Below are positions 46,201 to 57,531 of a stretch of 64,000 bases of DNA, in pieces. Each line of letters begins with the position of its first letter. Position 1 is the stretch's first letter. Origin of the DNA: Eriocheir sinensis (lineage: Eukaryota; Arthropoda; Malacostraca; Decapoda; Varunidae); NCBI RefSeq assembly GCF_024679095.1, contig NC_066520.1, forward strand, positions 9,811,908 to 9,875,907. Direction: 5' to 3'. Made by a program: the position numbers and the translations under genes. The notes beneath the pieces were generated by a model. That model did not search any database. It saw only the letters and a program-made list of their open reading frames with translations, and had not been told where the DNA came from.

Positions 46201-47268
46201 TGACTGTGGTCCGATCAGCCCCCTGTTACAGTATGAAGGTCATAATGAAGCATCTAAACGGAAAGTAATTTACTGTTTAAGGTGCGGCGTTGGACGGATC
46301 ACAGCTAGCCGGTGGTTTTGCTTGTGTCAGTGATAAACAATGAAGATACACTGTGTTTGGTGCCACGGACTCTACTTGGAGGACAGAAACTTTGCAATGA
46401 GGTGACAACCTCCTAGAGAGAGGGCATGAGTGTGGTGTAGGTGGTTTATGTGAGCGCAGATGGCCTCCAGCGCCACGCCAGATGGTGAGGTGAGCATCGT
46501 TTGGTGGGTTCACTACACTTCTCTCCCAAAACAAGCTTGGGGATCCAGTGAGTGCGTGGTTTCCGTATGGGAAACACTAAATTCATTGCAAACGCTCATT
46601 GTAGTGGTGGTGGGAGGAAAAATCTCTAAATTTAGGGAATTTCCCTAGATCTAGGGAGTTTTTATCCCCCCCCCTCCACTAAAAAAAATACGCGATTGCG
46701 ACGGATTTCGTGTCCCCCACCCGAAACCCCGTGTTCCCACCAGGTCCCCAGGCTTGTATGGGGGGTAGGGGGAGTATGGGCAAACACTAAAATTTTACCC
46801 CCAATGCTTCCCCAAGTCCACAAGTTTGTAGGTGATAGGAAAACAAATGTAACCAAAAATATTTCCCTCAATATTCACTTAAAAAAAGAAATAATAATAT
46901 AGCTATACGCTCAATGATGTTAGTTCCCCTCCCCACCCTAGGCCTGGATAATGAGCACAGCGGGCAGGCCTACGCACACAGTCTACATGAATAACCAAGC
47001 ATAACGTTTAGAACAGGTAATTCTTCCTCAGTACACCCCCATACACGGGCCTTGGAGGGTGGTACGTTTATTTGGGTGCTGAGGGTGACCGCCGGGTGCA
47101 TCATCCCCGAGTGCTGCGTGCTTGTGCCGCGACCCTTATCTCGTGGCACATTAACTACATGATTAGCAAAGTATCTAAAGACTCACTTCCGGCGGATCGG
47201 CTGAACACAACGCCAGGAAGACCGGAAACCTGCCGAGAGGAGCGAGCCAATCTCACCAGCCTCGCCAT
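43226..47268 (-). CDS. NDUFB8: NADH dehydrogenase [ubiquinone] 1 beta subcomplex subunit 8, mitochondrial (complete, four exons)
   Basis: This is an accessory (supernumerary) subunit of respiratory complex I, with one membrane segment in the distal membrane arm of the inner mitochondrial membrane. Exons on the minus strand: 47268-47187, 45666-45446, 44667-44509 and 43285-43226. They total 522 nt, or 173 residues; human has about 186. Residues 1-27 form an Arg/Ser-rich mitochondrial presequence (MARLVRLARSSRQ) without acidic residues. The matrix part holds PGPYPVTPEER, ARKYGL and PDDGIGAGDYP, then YYQWDYPEHRRDFGEP. A single hydrophobic span follows at about 128-145 (FLAFMGVMTFFVGTYYLM), and the tail carries LPKQYPGNGKVHYTFEKPE. 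The exon 1-2 join splits an AAT codon and keeps frame. The first exon was chosen because it is the only upstream segment with a presequence, a GT donor and the right phase. No disruption is seen. Confidence 0.95.
43580..44483. mobile_element. TA-flanked DNA element in NDUFB8 intron 3
   Basis: The ends CCGTATTTCCCGCCATATAA and, inverted, CTGTATTTCCTGCCATATAA are flanked by TA (43578-43579 and 44484-44485). They resemble the termini of the element at 2832-8362 (CCGTATTTCGTGGCGTATAA). An internal ACCGTATTTTGCAGCGTATAA near 43774 suggests a second, nested end. Confidence 0.8.
44833..45112 (-). mobile_element. SINE (family B), antisense, in NDUFB8 intron 2
   Basis: On the minus strand: GGTTAGCATGCTTGGCTATG (A-box region), TTTTCGAATCCTGGCC (B box), GTACCTGGGGAAACCTCAGG, and the tail CAGCTATAGCATATACCCC followed by AACTTTACTG. 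Confidence 0.7.
45759..45870. repeat. 33-bp tandem repeat, three and a half units
   Basis: GCATGCGGTCT...CCATTTACACTT-type units repeat with 33-bp spacing in NDUFB8 intron 1. Confidence 0.75.
45871..47186. other. NDUFB8 intron 1 remainder
   Basis: No conserved ORF or recognised mobile element. A palindromic CCCTAGATCTAGGG occurs near 46644. Confidence 0.5.
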
Positions 47269-48400
47269 CTTCTTGGGCGAGTAATTTCCTAGTGCCAGCG
47301 GTCTCTACTCTCTAGTCCCTTCAGTTTATTGTTATTATTATCATTATTATTTTCATCTCTTAACTTCCTAACACAATTATTATTACTATCATTTGGAATA
47401 TCCTGATACATTATTCTAGTTGTTAGTGTAACGTTCTAAGTAATTTAGCTTTACTCTCCATTCATTTACAAACAATCTGAGTAATGTAATCTCAAGATGA
47501 ATTGACCATAGCTGTGACAGAGAGCGCTTTTTAACCTTAATATTAATGAAGCATCAACGCCTTTGCCTAATTAATAGCAAGCAAAGTAAGCAGACCGGTA
47601 GACAGACCGACATTAATATAATATTCCGGAAGCAACTTCATAAGCACACAAACATTTCCAAATGGAAGATCAATTAAAGTTAAGCAGCAGAGGTGTTACA
47701 GGGTTGGTGGGGAAGACTCATGTATATTACAAAATTAAATCAACAGTAAACTATGATGCTTTTCTCAGTTTCTCACTAGTACTCCCTGAAAAAGAGTATA
47801 TGGAATATTTTCTCTGGACCGACATGATCTGACAATGATTTAAGGGATAACTACCGTAAACCACTAATTTCGCCACTCGTCTATTCATCAGCTGTTTGAA
47901 AATTCGTAGTCTGCTTCCAAATCACATTTCAGACTGACTATTAGATTTAAGCAACATGTTGATGTGTTATAGAGGTACACAGGTAGGCTTACTGTTTTGT
48001 GTTTATCCAGTGCAGAGAATGAACGATATTTTTTCAGAGAGTGAAAATTGGCTAAATATCGTACTTAAAAAAAAATTCTTCTGTGCATTTCATTGACAGT
48101 ACAGCATTTTGTTGTATATTTTCGAATTCCTGAGACATTCATTTTGTGATAACACATTTGTATTGTGTGCTTTTAACTATTATAATCAGAATGCTTGCCA
48201 AGAAAACTGTAGCCACCAACTCTCAAAATCGGGCGAAATTAGTGATGTGCACGGTAAGTGGGATATGGCTTGTTAACGCTGGTGTAAATACAACGCACAT
48301 GTCAAAGAACACGTATCGCCGCCTCAATGACCTGTTGTTATCGGATCTTATCTAAAAGGAACCATAGTCGGTATTTTCAGGCGCCCCCACCTCTCACATC
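47269..48400. other. NDUFB8 5' flank
   Basis: It should contain the NDUFB8 promoter and 5'UTR. No clear core promoter motif, gene or repeat was recognised. Confidence 0.5.
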
Positions 48401-48414
48401 AACTATTTCCAAAG

Positions 48415-48580
48415 GCCGAAGAGGAGATTAATCGGGTTCTGATATGTCCTTTTTCACGTTCATGGTACAGAGGAAAGGTCAAACTACCACCAGGGTCATA
48501 AATCTACCCATGGAAATGCCCACAACTCCCACGAAAGCCTTGACATATGTGTGTGTTTGACGCCGAGATGTTTAATAATA
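48415..48580 (-). repeat. Dispersed repeat, copy 1 (ACGAAAGCCTTGACATATG family)
   Basis: GTCAAACTACCACCAGGGTC, CCCATGGAAATGCCCACAAC and CACGAAAGCCTTGACA match 63715-63890 and, inverted, 63170-63300. Confidence 0.75.
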
Positions 48581-48609
48581 TGGTCCCAGAATATAACACT
48601 GCAGGAGGC

Positions 48610-48635
48610 ATATATAGATATATATATATATATAT

Positions 48636-48689
<54 letters not shown>

Positions 48690-48692
48690 ATA
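48610..48692. repeat. TA microsatellite with GATA interruptions
   Basis: About 80 bp of TA repeats, flanked by TATAGATA/TATCTATA, making it palindromic. Confidence 0.9.
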
Positions 48693-48954
48693 TAAACTCG
48701 AGGTCTAGGACGCTGGTTAACCCACTCGCTTCGTTAATTTCGAGTTCACTCAGAAAGCATTCATGGTCTTTTAGAGCACATGCGGTGTTATCGTGTACAT
48801 TTGGTAACTATATGACATGTTGATCCATTTTGTAGTTGTGTTCAGCCTCGGAGACAAGATACGTGTAGAGGGACAGACATAAAAAGCGATGCCAATTTCT
48901 TCTGCTTATTCTTTTAAATACGAAAATACTTGGATAATTCACGACACTTTTGAG

Positions 48955-49230
48955 AGCCCTCCTCCGTGGTTAAATGATTAGCTAGCACATGCTACAAATC
49001 TGAGGGCTTGGCTTCGAATCCCGGCCTGGGTATATTCGGCGCGCAGCCCACCTTTTTCATCCTCCCTCTGGAGTTGGGCGGAAGATAAACTATGGTAACC
49101 TGGATGCTGCACTTGCCCTGTGTCCCGGGGTAATGGTTTCTCACCCACCACAGGGTTCAAGGGTCAATGACACGGAAATGATCAACGCGGCCGCATGAGT
49201 CTGAAGCGTATACCTGTGCCCCCAACTATA
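48955..49230 (+). mobile_element. tRNA-derived SINE (family B)
   Basis: CCGTGGTTAAATGATTAGCT (A-box region) and GGCTTCGAATCCCGG (B box) are followed by a body with CCTGTGTCCCGGGGTAATGG. It is the best-preserved head of this family in the window. Confidence 0.75.
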
Positions 49231-50460
49231 CCACTTTCGATGCCTTGGTTGTACTGGGCAATAGCCAGTTGACAGCATAAGTGCAATGAGTCAAGCATAA
49301 CGAACCCCAGAGGTAACGAACGTTGTAAAATGTTCCTCAACCCCACGTGACGTGACGGACGCCCAGCGGATCAAGTCACCCACTAAGGCGATTAGTCTGG
49401 CTAGTCACACTACGCCGCCGAGGTTACTACTTATAAGAACTGCGCAGGTGCTCGGAAACTTTTCTTGATCAGCCGGGGTAGGGATATACAGGCTACATAT
49501 TGAAATTATGAATTGTGAATATAAATTTAAAATAAATACAAACAGGAAATACAAACAGGAAATGTGAAAGACGTAATAAAAAAAATCGCAAAAGAATACA
49601 TCAACAAAGATACCATCATCATCATCTTCATCTTCTGTTTAACGTCAGATTTTCCCATCATCTCTTCAGACGTTAGACAGTCGATGGTATGACGTTGTCG
49701 TCGTTCATCTCTGTACGTAGCGTTTTTTTTCTTTTTTTTCTGCTTCGGATGCCCTTCCTGGCAGGCAACTCCAGTTTTCGGTAAGGACCCTCAGGTGGAT
49801 TGACCACCATGACTAACGAGTAACGAGCTCACCCTCCCGGGTGCGGATATTATTATAAAGTTAGAAATTATGAAATGAGCTTAAAAGTATACAAATAAGA
49901 AATGATGAGACAGAATACAATAACAGGCATAGTCAGAAGCTTAGAAATTAGGAAACGGGTAGAATATAACCAGTAAAATACATTATAAAGATACGTATGC
50001 ATATAATACGAATATAAATTGTGTAATGCGGATATAAATGTATATAACTGACCTTCATATTTTCTACACTTAAGATTTTTTCATTTATAACTTATTATTA
50101 TCATGTCGAGCAAGTGGTGGAGGGAGCATTACTCGTCACCGTGTGAGCAATATCAGCTGTTATTCTATTCCAGGCTTCTATAATCTGCTTTTATACAAAT
50201 CACACACAAAAAAAACTCGAAAGCAACGTAATCTTTTCTTAGTAATTTCATTTTTATCATTAAGTTGTGGATATATAATAACCTCTTTCTACTTCTTTAA
50301 CTTCTGCACTCGCCTCTTTGCTGTAAATATCATCCTTCCAATGACAGTGCATTACAGCACTGGTTCAAGCGAAGGAAGGCATGACCCGAACTGATTTAAG
50401 AAAAGACTAGCGATGCGCTTTTGAATAATTTGGAGACCTCCAAAAATCAAGTAGTACATA
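49231..50460. other. Unassigned region with a possible repeat tail
   Basis: 49590-49850 contains CATCATCATCTTCATCTTCT and GGATGCCCTTCCTGGCAGGC, probably a dispersed-repeat fragment. No credible coding sequence; short ORFs near 50143 have no recognisable domain. Confidence 0.4.
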
Positions 50461-50466
50461 TAATAG

Positions 50467-50468
<2 letters not shown>

Positions 50469-50546
<78 letters not shown>
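50469..50546. repeat. CT microsatellite
   Basis: About 39 CT units. Confidence 0.97.
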
Positions 50547-50547
<1 letters not shown>

Positions 50548-51329
50548 GCGTTGAGTCAGACCTCATTTGTATTTGCTAAGGTAGAGATGTCCGTTTGATA
50601 TGTTTATGTCGTTATGCTATACTTTTATGGAGAAACCTCATAGTCTGGGGCATTGCATCTGCGGGAGCTGAACTTTTCTGTGTATCTAGGAACATCTCTT
50701 ATGGTGGAGCAGCTTTAAGAATACGTAAGTGTATGAAGTCTTCGGTGAAACAAACTAAGCTGGAAGATTCCAACCCGGCTCCCTTGTAAATGGTTCCGTC
50801 GACGGGGTGTTTATTCCCCATCACACCCCATCACGCAACACATTCCAGGCGACGTGTCGGGAGAAAATGACGCCATTTCGCTCTGCAAACTGCCTTCGAT
50901 CAAGACGGCGAGAAACGTTCTGTCGCCCGAAATGACGCTACTTTTCCGTATGCGCGTCAGGAATTTGTCGTCTCTGGTGTAAAGGAGCGATAAACACCTG
51001 TCACTGCTTTTTCTCGATACGGGAGACAGTCTGAAGGCAAACTAGTATTATAAGAAATTTACGCAACACGATCCTTCGCTTTTTGCTAAGTATAATGTGC
51101 CGGTTGGAAGGCCACTCAATATTCGTAAGGTATGTTTGCCAGTTCATACGCACCGTTCCAAGTCTTAGTTTCTTATATTCACTGTTATAAGCTTTGTAGA
51201 CATTTACAATACGTAGCATAGGTAGGATATACACGAAAGGCTTCAAAGTATCATCTATATTCTATACACAGCAAAGACATCAGTAGTGTAGATCCTAGTG
51301 GGCCGTTTACGAGGAGAGACATTTTACCC
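50547..51329. other. Nothing recognised
   Basis: Mixed-composition sequence with only short open frames; no domain or repeat identified. Confidence 0.4.
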
Positions 51330-52515
51330 AACAGGAAGAGTCACAAACGCCATCTTTATTAACTTGATACCAAACGTTTCGACATCAGGATGTCATCTTC
51401 AGTGGTCTAAAAACTTTAAAATACCCTATGATCAGAGTAACTAAACAATTGGGTCAAGGGGACATTGGGGGAATATTGATTTCTGAAGTATAATTAATGA
51501 CAATGTTTAGAAATAAATAAAAAAAAAGAGCATATTAAGCAACATTTAAGGAAACAGCAGACACAGTATTATTCAGCGAGGGACTAAGTGATTTTATACA
51601 TAAGAATTCCAGTATGCGGATATCGGGTCTATCACAACTATTTCAAAATGTTGTTTCTTAACAATAATATTACAAACCTCAGCGTGCTCTCTCACAGCTG
51701 AGTAAAAGGTGGTGTGGCGAGGACGGCCTGTTCTGCTGGACTGACTAATGTGCTCATCCACTCTAACCTTGAAAGCTCTGATCGAGCTTCCAATATACCC
51801 GGCCTGCAACCAGGGCATGTGAACTTATAAACGGTGGATGAGCGCAGGTCAGTCGGCATGCAGCTGGTCCTTAAAACCAAGCAATGAGCCAATTGTGAAC
51901 CTATTCACCGGAACAAACTTTAAATGGATTTAAGGGTAAAATTTAGCAAGAATATTAGATAGGGAAAATTGGATTTTGTTTGTAATATTACCTAAAAAGG
52001 GAGTTTTAACATACATGGTATCCTTATTAACTGAAAGGACTGAAGTTTTTGGCTGGTAATGGTTGTTCAAGAATTTGTTGGTGATTCTTTCAAACAACTG
52101 GACAGGGAACCCATTGTTTGAGAAAAAATTCTATAAAAATGTTACTTCAATGTGGAAAAAATTCATATGTACTAGAAAGTTGAAAAGCTCTATACAACAA
52201 AGTCTTCATCGCGTTCATTTTGAAGTTAAAATTACAGTAGCTAAAAAAAATGGGTTCCAAGGCCAGAAAAAAGTAGGTTTCCGAAATACCGAAAATTGGA
52301 ACTGGTTATTAATTTTCTCGATAAGCAAGTCTAAAAAAGGAAGCTTGGAATTAATATCGGTGTCCAGGGTAAACTCTATGTTCCTATGCTGGCTGTTGCT
52401 GAAATTTGCTCGTTTTTATACCACTGAAGATGACATCCTGATGTCGAAACGTTTGGTACCAAGTTAATAAAGATGGCGTTTGTGACCACGCTCGTTATAC
52501 TCTTCCTGTTGAAGC
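51330..52515 (-). mobile_element. Penelope-like retroelement remnant with inverted terminal segments
   Basis: On the minus strand, starting near 52390 and in broken frames: FTLDTDINSKLPFLDLLIEK and FSVFRKPTFFWPWNPF (end of the reverse transcriptase). VYKFTCPGC and AGYIGSSIRAFKVRVDEH follow (GIY-YIG endonuclease, 51850-51720), with RPRHTTFYSAVREHAEVC after. The outer segments 51335-51415 and 52425-52510 are about 85-bp inverted copies of one sequence (core AACGTTTCGACATCAGGATG). Penelope elements are known to carry terminal repeats that can be arranged this way. Frameshifts make it inactive. Confidence 0.85.
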
Positions 52516-52677
52516 TGAGGTTCCCAAAGCACACACTCCTTTCTGAAATTTTACCAGTTTCTCCCCGTCTTGATGCTTTTGAAGTTGGATCATTGTTGCC
52601 CATTCTGGTCTTCTTTAACTTTTCTCCATCTTAGTCTTTATGAACGTTGGCCTTTTACGTTGGTTGTAACTATGTAC

Positions 52678-52777
<100 letters not shown>

Positions 52778-53163
52778 TTATACATAATAATAAAATGAAC
52801 GTATATATGGCTAACGAAAGAGTGAAAAGTGAAATTCAAGTATAATGACACTGAGCAAGAGTGGTTTATATGAAGCACGGAAATTCTTTGAAGGTTTAAC
52901 AGGAGAGGTGAAATATAAGAGAAAATTCATGGTTGATTGATTGATAAACTGGTCCTTTGAGGGTGAAATGCAGTAAGTATTTTGTGAGAGAAAGTGTAAT
53001 TCATGCTCTTGAAAGCAAGTCATGTATATAATCTTTCAGGCTTATAAAGGCGTAAATAAAGACTATCACGGACTGAAAGATAAAGTGTGAGGCCCAGCAA
53101 GTGTAATTATATTCAAGCAATTTGCATGTATGCATGCATGCATGTGTGTGTAAGAAAATTACA

Positions 53164-53194
<31 letters not shown>

Positions 53195-53250
53195 TCGCTG
53201 GATGAAACTGATCAGATAGTCGGATCATAGATAATAAGATATTAATGTAT

Positions 53251-53735
<485 letters not shown>

Positions 53736-53738
<3 letters not shown>

Positions 53739-53945
53739 CGAAAAATCCTGTCTTTCCCGGAAAAGAAATACATTAATAATGGCGTCTTATCGAGACGCGA
53801 AATCTACGATCTGGCCAATGACCTGTCTAACGTGAGAAAGAAATTGATATACGGCAAAACCCAGAAAGCGCAGAGCATCACCAAGGATAATGATGACGAC
53901 CTTGTAAAAGCGCTGGACACCCAAGGATACGATGACGACCTGTAA
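53736..53945 (+). pseudogene. Possible exon leading into the acidic repeat ORF
   Basis: After TTTTAG at 53730-53735 the frame reads LRKILSFPEKKYINNGVLSR, REIYDLANDLSNVRKKLIYG and KTQKAQSITKDNDDDLVKAL, then stops at 53943-53945. The end is the first unit of the acidic repeat found at 54203-54880. Single-base losses at 53937 and 53950 and the insertion at 53984 put it out of frame with the longer ORF. The function is not recognised. The candidate splice acceptor overlaps the inverted-repeat arm, so it may be coincidental. Confidence 0.4.
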
Positions 53946-53983
53946 AAGCGCTGACATCTCTGGATGATGATGACGACCTTTAA

Positions 53984-54162
53984 CCCGGTAGCTGCGGGGA
54001 AAATGTATCTAAAGGTCTCTCTTCAAGCGAATTGTTAATGAGAAAAATCATCACCACGCAAACTATTCCATAATATAAGGCACCAATGCATTTGTGATCA
54101 GTTTTGTGCATCATCTATTCGGGGTTTATATCATGGTAAATTTGCCCATCGCTGCTACATGG
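53984..54162. mobile_element. TTAA-type MITE inserted in the acidic repeat array
   Basis: The left end CCCGGTAGCTGCGGGGAAAA follows TTAA (53980-53983). The right end, inverted, reads CCATGTAGCAGCGATGGGCA and is followed by TAAA (54163-54166). Array-like sequence (GACGACCTT before; AAAGCTGACAATCTCC after) lies on both sides. The target duplication is imperfect. Confidence 0.6.
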
Positions 54163-54216
54163 TAAAGCTGACAATCTCCATTCGTCAAAGCGTTACCGTT
54201 AAAAGCGCTGGACATC

Positions 54217-55080
54217 ATGGAAGAAAACGACGACTTTGTAAAAGCGCTGGACATCATGGAAGAAAACGACGACTTTGTAAAAGCGCTGGACATCATGGAA
54301 GAAAATGACGACTTTGTAAAAGCGCTGGACATCATGGAAGAAAACGACGACTTTGTAAAAGCGCTGGACATCTTCATGGAAGAAAATGACGACTCTGTAA
54401 AAGCGCTGTACATCTCCAAGGATGATGATGACGACCTTGTAAAAACGCTGGCCATCTCCATGGATGAAATTAACGACCTTGTAAAAGCGCTGCACATCTC
54501 CAAAGAAGAAAATGACGACCTTTTAAAAGCGCTGGACATCTTCATGGAAGAAAATGACGACTTTGTAAAAGCGCTGGACATCTCCAAGGATGATGATGAC
54601 GACCTTGTAAAAGCTCTGGCCATCTCCATGAATGAAATCAACGACCTTGTTAAAGCGCTGGACATCTTCAAGGAAGAAAATGACGACTTTGTCAAAGCGC
54701 TGGACATCTCCAAAGAAGAAAATGACGACCTTGTCAAAGCGCTGGACATCTCCAAGGAAGAAAATGACGACCTTGTCAAAGCGCTGGACATCTCCAAGGA
54801 AGAAAATGACGACCTTGTCAAAGCGCTGGACATCTTTATGGAAGAAAATAACGACCTTGTTAAAGAGCTGGCCATCTCCAACGTTGAAAATGGAGGAAAT
54901 GCCCATGAATCTGCTCTCGTCGTCTCCGAAGAAGTCGGTCCTGCAGATGACGAGCCCAATCTTCAAACTTCACTCGTTCCCGTCGAGGAGGCCAGGGATA
55001 CAGATGACTTGAATTACAGTATCCAGCTCGTTCCAGTTGACGGAATCCATGACACTGACGAGGACAATCTCCAACAATGA
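54217..55080 (+). CDS. Acidic tandem-repeat ORF (42-bp units), unidentified, 287 codons
   Basis: I do not recognise this gene. The ORF is about 17 tandem units of 13-14 residues with consensus DISKEENDDLVKAL, very acidic and predicted helical. A non-repetitive acidic tail follows (VSEEVGPADDEPNLQTSL, VPVEEARDTDDLNYSIQLVP, ending DEDNLQQ). The first four units lack one codon and read DIMEENDDFVKAL. The ATG lies inside a repeat unit, and related coding sequence occurs upstream at 53870-53980, so a 5' part is missing or broken. The plus frame stays open past the array into unique sequence for about 65 codons and keeps the repeat's acidic character, which favours real coding. Against it, antisense frames of 147 and 277 codons are also open, as expected for a 42-bp repeat. 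It could be a gene for a low-complexity acidic protein, its pseudogene, or a coding-like minisatellite. Confidence 0.45.
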   Translation: MEENDDFVKALDIMEENDDFVKALDIMEENDDFVKALDIMEENDDFVKALDIFMEENDDSVKALYISKDDDDDLVKTLAISMDEINDLVKALHISKEENDDLLKALDIFMEENDDFVKALDISKDDDDDLVKALAISMNEINDLVKALDIFKEENDDFVKALDISKEENDDLVKALDISKEENDDLVKALDISKEENDDLVKALDIFMEENNDLVKELAISNVENGGNAHESALVVSEEVGPADDEPNLQTSLVPVEEARDTDDLNYSIQLVPVDGIHDTDEDNLQQ

Positions 55081-55129
55081 CCACGATATGCCCTACTGAG
55101 CTCGTTCCTGTTGAGGAAGCCACCCCTCC

Positions 55130-55425
55130 CCCTCCCCATCCTTCCTCCACCCCATCCTTCCCCCCGGCGTAGCTCCCCTATCGTCGGCCTCCCCTTCCTC
55201 ATCCTTCCCTCTCCCCATCCTTTCCCCCCGACGTAACTCCCCTGTCGTCGGCCTTCCCATCCTCATCCTTCCCTCTCCCCATCCTTCCCCCCCGGCGTAA
55301 CTCCCCTATCGTCGGCCTCCCTATCCGCATCCTTCCCCCCCGGCGTAACTCCCCTATCGTCGGCCTCCCTATCCGCATCCTTCCCCCCCGGCGTAACTCC
55401 CCTATCGTCGGCCTCCCCCCCTCCG
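55130..55425. repeat. C-rich minisatellite of 49-65-bp units
   Basis: CCCCCGGCGTAACTCCCCTATCGTCGGCC-like units recur about five times (near 55160, 55225, 55288, 55338 and 55386) right after the acidic repeat ORF. Confidence 0.85.
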
Positions 55426-55765
55426 CCTTACTCAACCCTGGCAGTTTCTCGCGGTCACCGGCGGTTCTTCGGGCCAAAGCTCTGGTTCAATTTCTCTTCG
55501 AGCCAGGAGCATCTTGCACCAAACCGCTCTGTATTTCTCACATTTCTTAAAACCTTTCTATCTATCAGTAAATTTATCCTGAAGGTACTATAGTATTTCC
55601 ATTTGAAACTGGCCGGTAGGGTGTAGGCCTATGCGGGTCAGCCCCGTTCCGTGCACATATCTGACATACACTCTCAAGACTTCTCGCTTCCTTTCATATA
55701 TCAGCTACTTAATACCTTTAAATGAATTCAATTAAATGATTGGATAATCTAATAAGGTCATAGTG

Positions 55766-55768
<3 letters not shown>

Positions 55769-55836
<68 letters not shown>
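55769..55836. repeat. CA microsatellite
   Basis: About 34 CA units. Its complement, GT, occurs at 55925-55971. Confidence 0.95.
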
Positions 55837-55924
55837 ATATCTGGAAGCGTGTCACCTCTCTTCCCTTCCTCAGCAAGATCTTGATCCTCAGCTTCCGATG
55901 GCGAGACACCGTTTTATGGCTCGT

Positions 55925-55976
<52 letters not shown>

Positions 55977-56019
55977 TCTCCCCTTCCTCTTCTTCCTCCT
56001 CCTCCTCCTTCTGTTACTA

Positions 56020-56062
<43 letters not shown>

Positions 56063-56104
56063 GCTGCTGCTGCTACTACTGCTGCTGCTGTTACTACTAC
56101 TGCT

Positions 56105-56132
<28 letters not shown>
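55925..56132. repeat. GT, CTA/CTG and CA microsatellite cluster
   Basis: GT at 55925-55971, CTA with CTG interruptions at 56021-56104, and CA at 56105-56132. Confidence 0.95.
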
Positions 56133-56135
<3 letters not shown>

Positions 56136-56849
56136 CTTTGTTGGGGGCCAGGGGGGCCGTCTTCTTATAAGACCCCAACACCCTTTCCGTTAGCTACGTC
56201 ACTGAATTTAGCCATTAGACTTGAGCCTGTATCATGGTACCCCCTTCAAGCTGTCACCCGGGCGGACCCCCCCCCCCCTTACTACGCCACTGATATCAGC
56301 ATATATTGGAGGGGGAGGGAAGAAAAATAAAACGTGTCTCACAGCATAAAAAAGGGCAGACATTTGAGAGAGCTTTTGGGAGCATATAGGTAGGCAGCTG
56401 TTAGGGGACTGACCTCACTTTCTATCGGTTTTCTTATTGACGTCATGCGCAACAAGGGACACATTTTGACCTGGCATCCCACCCGTGTGAAACTACTTGG
56501 TCCTCTCACTGTATTTTGGCTGTTAGTTTGGGGGTCTTTCAATCCAGGTCAGAAATCAGGAAAATCGGGGTGGTCGGTTGATTAAATGAGAAGGTGAATT
56601 ACCGTACATATTTTGTGAAACATTTGAAACGTTTATTTATGACCCTAATTATTTTCAGGGTGCATACATTTATTTGGTATATGGTAGCTTTTTAGGTTAG
56701 CCCTTTCATAAACTGATGTTAATGTGAGGAGTGCAATGTAATTCATGCTGTCGAAATTAGGTTGTATGTATTCGTTCAGGTTAATGATGAATGAAACAAA
56801 TATTACCAAGGTCTGGAAACTAAAGTGGAGGGCACAGCAAGTTTCAAAA

Positions 56850-56852
<3 letters not shown>
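56133..56852. other. Nothing recognised
   Basis: No conserved coding sequence or repeat identified. Confidence 0.4.
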
Positions 56853-56942
<90 letters not shown>

Positions 56943-56976
56943 ATTCTCTCCTCTGTCCTCTTCCAGATGTGCGTAG

Positions 56977-57042
<66 letters not shown>
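56853..57042. repeat. CT tract facing a GA tract
   Basis: CT at 56853-56941 and GA at 56979-57042 are separated by about 37 bp and can form a hairpin. Confidence 0.95.
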
Positions 57043-57046
<4 letters not shown>

Positions 57047-57167
57047 ACATAGATATTTAGACCACACAAACCCTATGGTCTAGACTAGGTGGTCTGTCCT
57101 TAAACGTGAAATCATATTGATTTCAATGTCACCAAGACCTTGCATTTCTACTTTATTTATTTATTTA

Positions 57168-57175
<8 letters not shown>

Positions 57176-57234
<59 letters not shown>
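57176..57234. repeat. ATT microsatellite
   Basis: About 19 units, immediately beside the poly(T) end of an antisense SINE. Confidence 0.95.
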
Positions 57235-57236
<2 letters not shown>

Positions 57237-57531
57237 TTTTTTTTTTTTTTTTTTTTTTACGTGATAGCCTATTGCGCCGGTAGGCTTTCTCCAGGCCCAG
57301 GGGCCTGGTGGTCGATCCAAGCCTGTCATGGCGCAGGCAAGTGTTTATAGAGGCGACATTTATTCTTGGCTCATGCTGCCCCCCGGAAATCATTCTTGAT
57401 TCACATGGACGGTTTCTTCTAGAGTCCGGGTTGATGGGTGGTCTTCAGGACAGCATGTGGGTAGTCTTAGGCCACTCGGCGGTGACTGAAAAATCCCAGG
57501 TGGTAGCGGAGGATTCAAACCCGCGTCGTTA
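57235..57531 (-). mobile_element. SINE (family A), antisense
   Basis: Poly(T) at 57235-57259 is the reverse of its tail. On the minus strand the B box CGGGTTTGAATCC is near 57528, followed by GAGTGGCCTAAGACTACCCA and CTATAAACACTTGCCTGCGC. The tRNA head is truncated at the B box. Confidence 0.8.

Noticed and set aside
50143..50394. 83-codon ORF with a hydrophobic stretch
   Set aside because: AT-rich, no family resemblance, no splice or promoter support. It could be chance.
54126..54959. 277-codon antisense ORF over the acidic repeat
   Set aside because: A shadow of the 42-bp repeat. The plus frame is preferred because it continues into unique acidic sequence.
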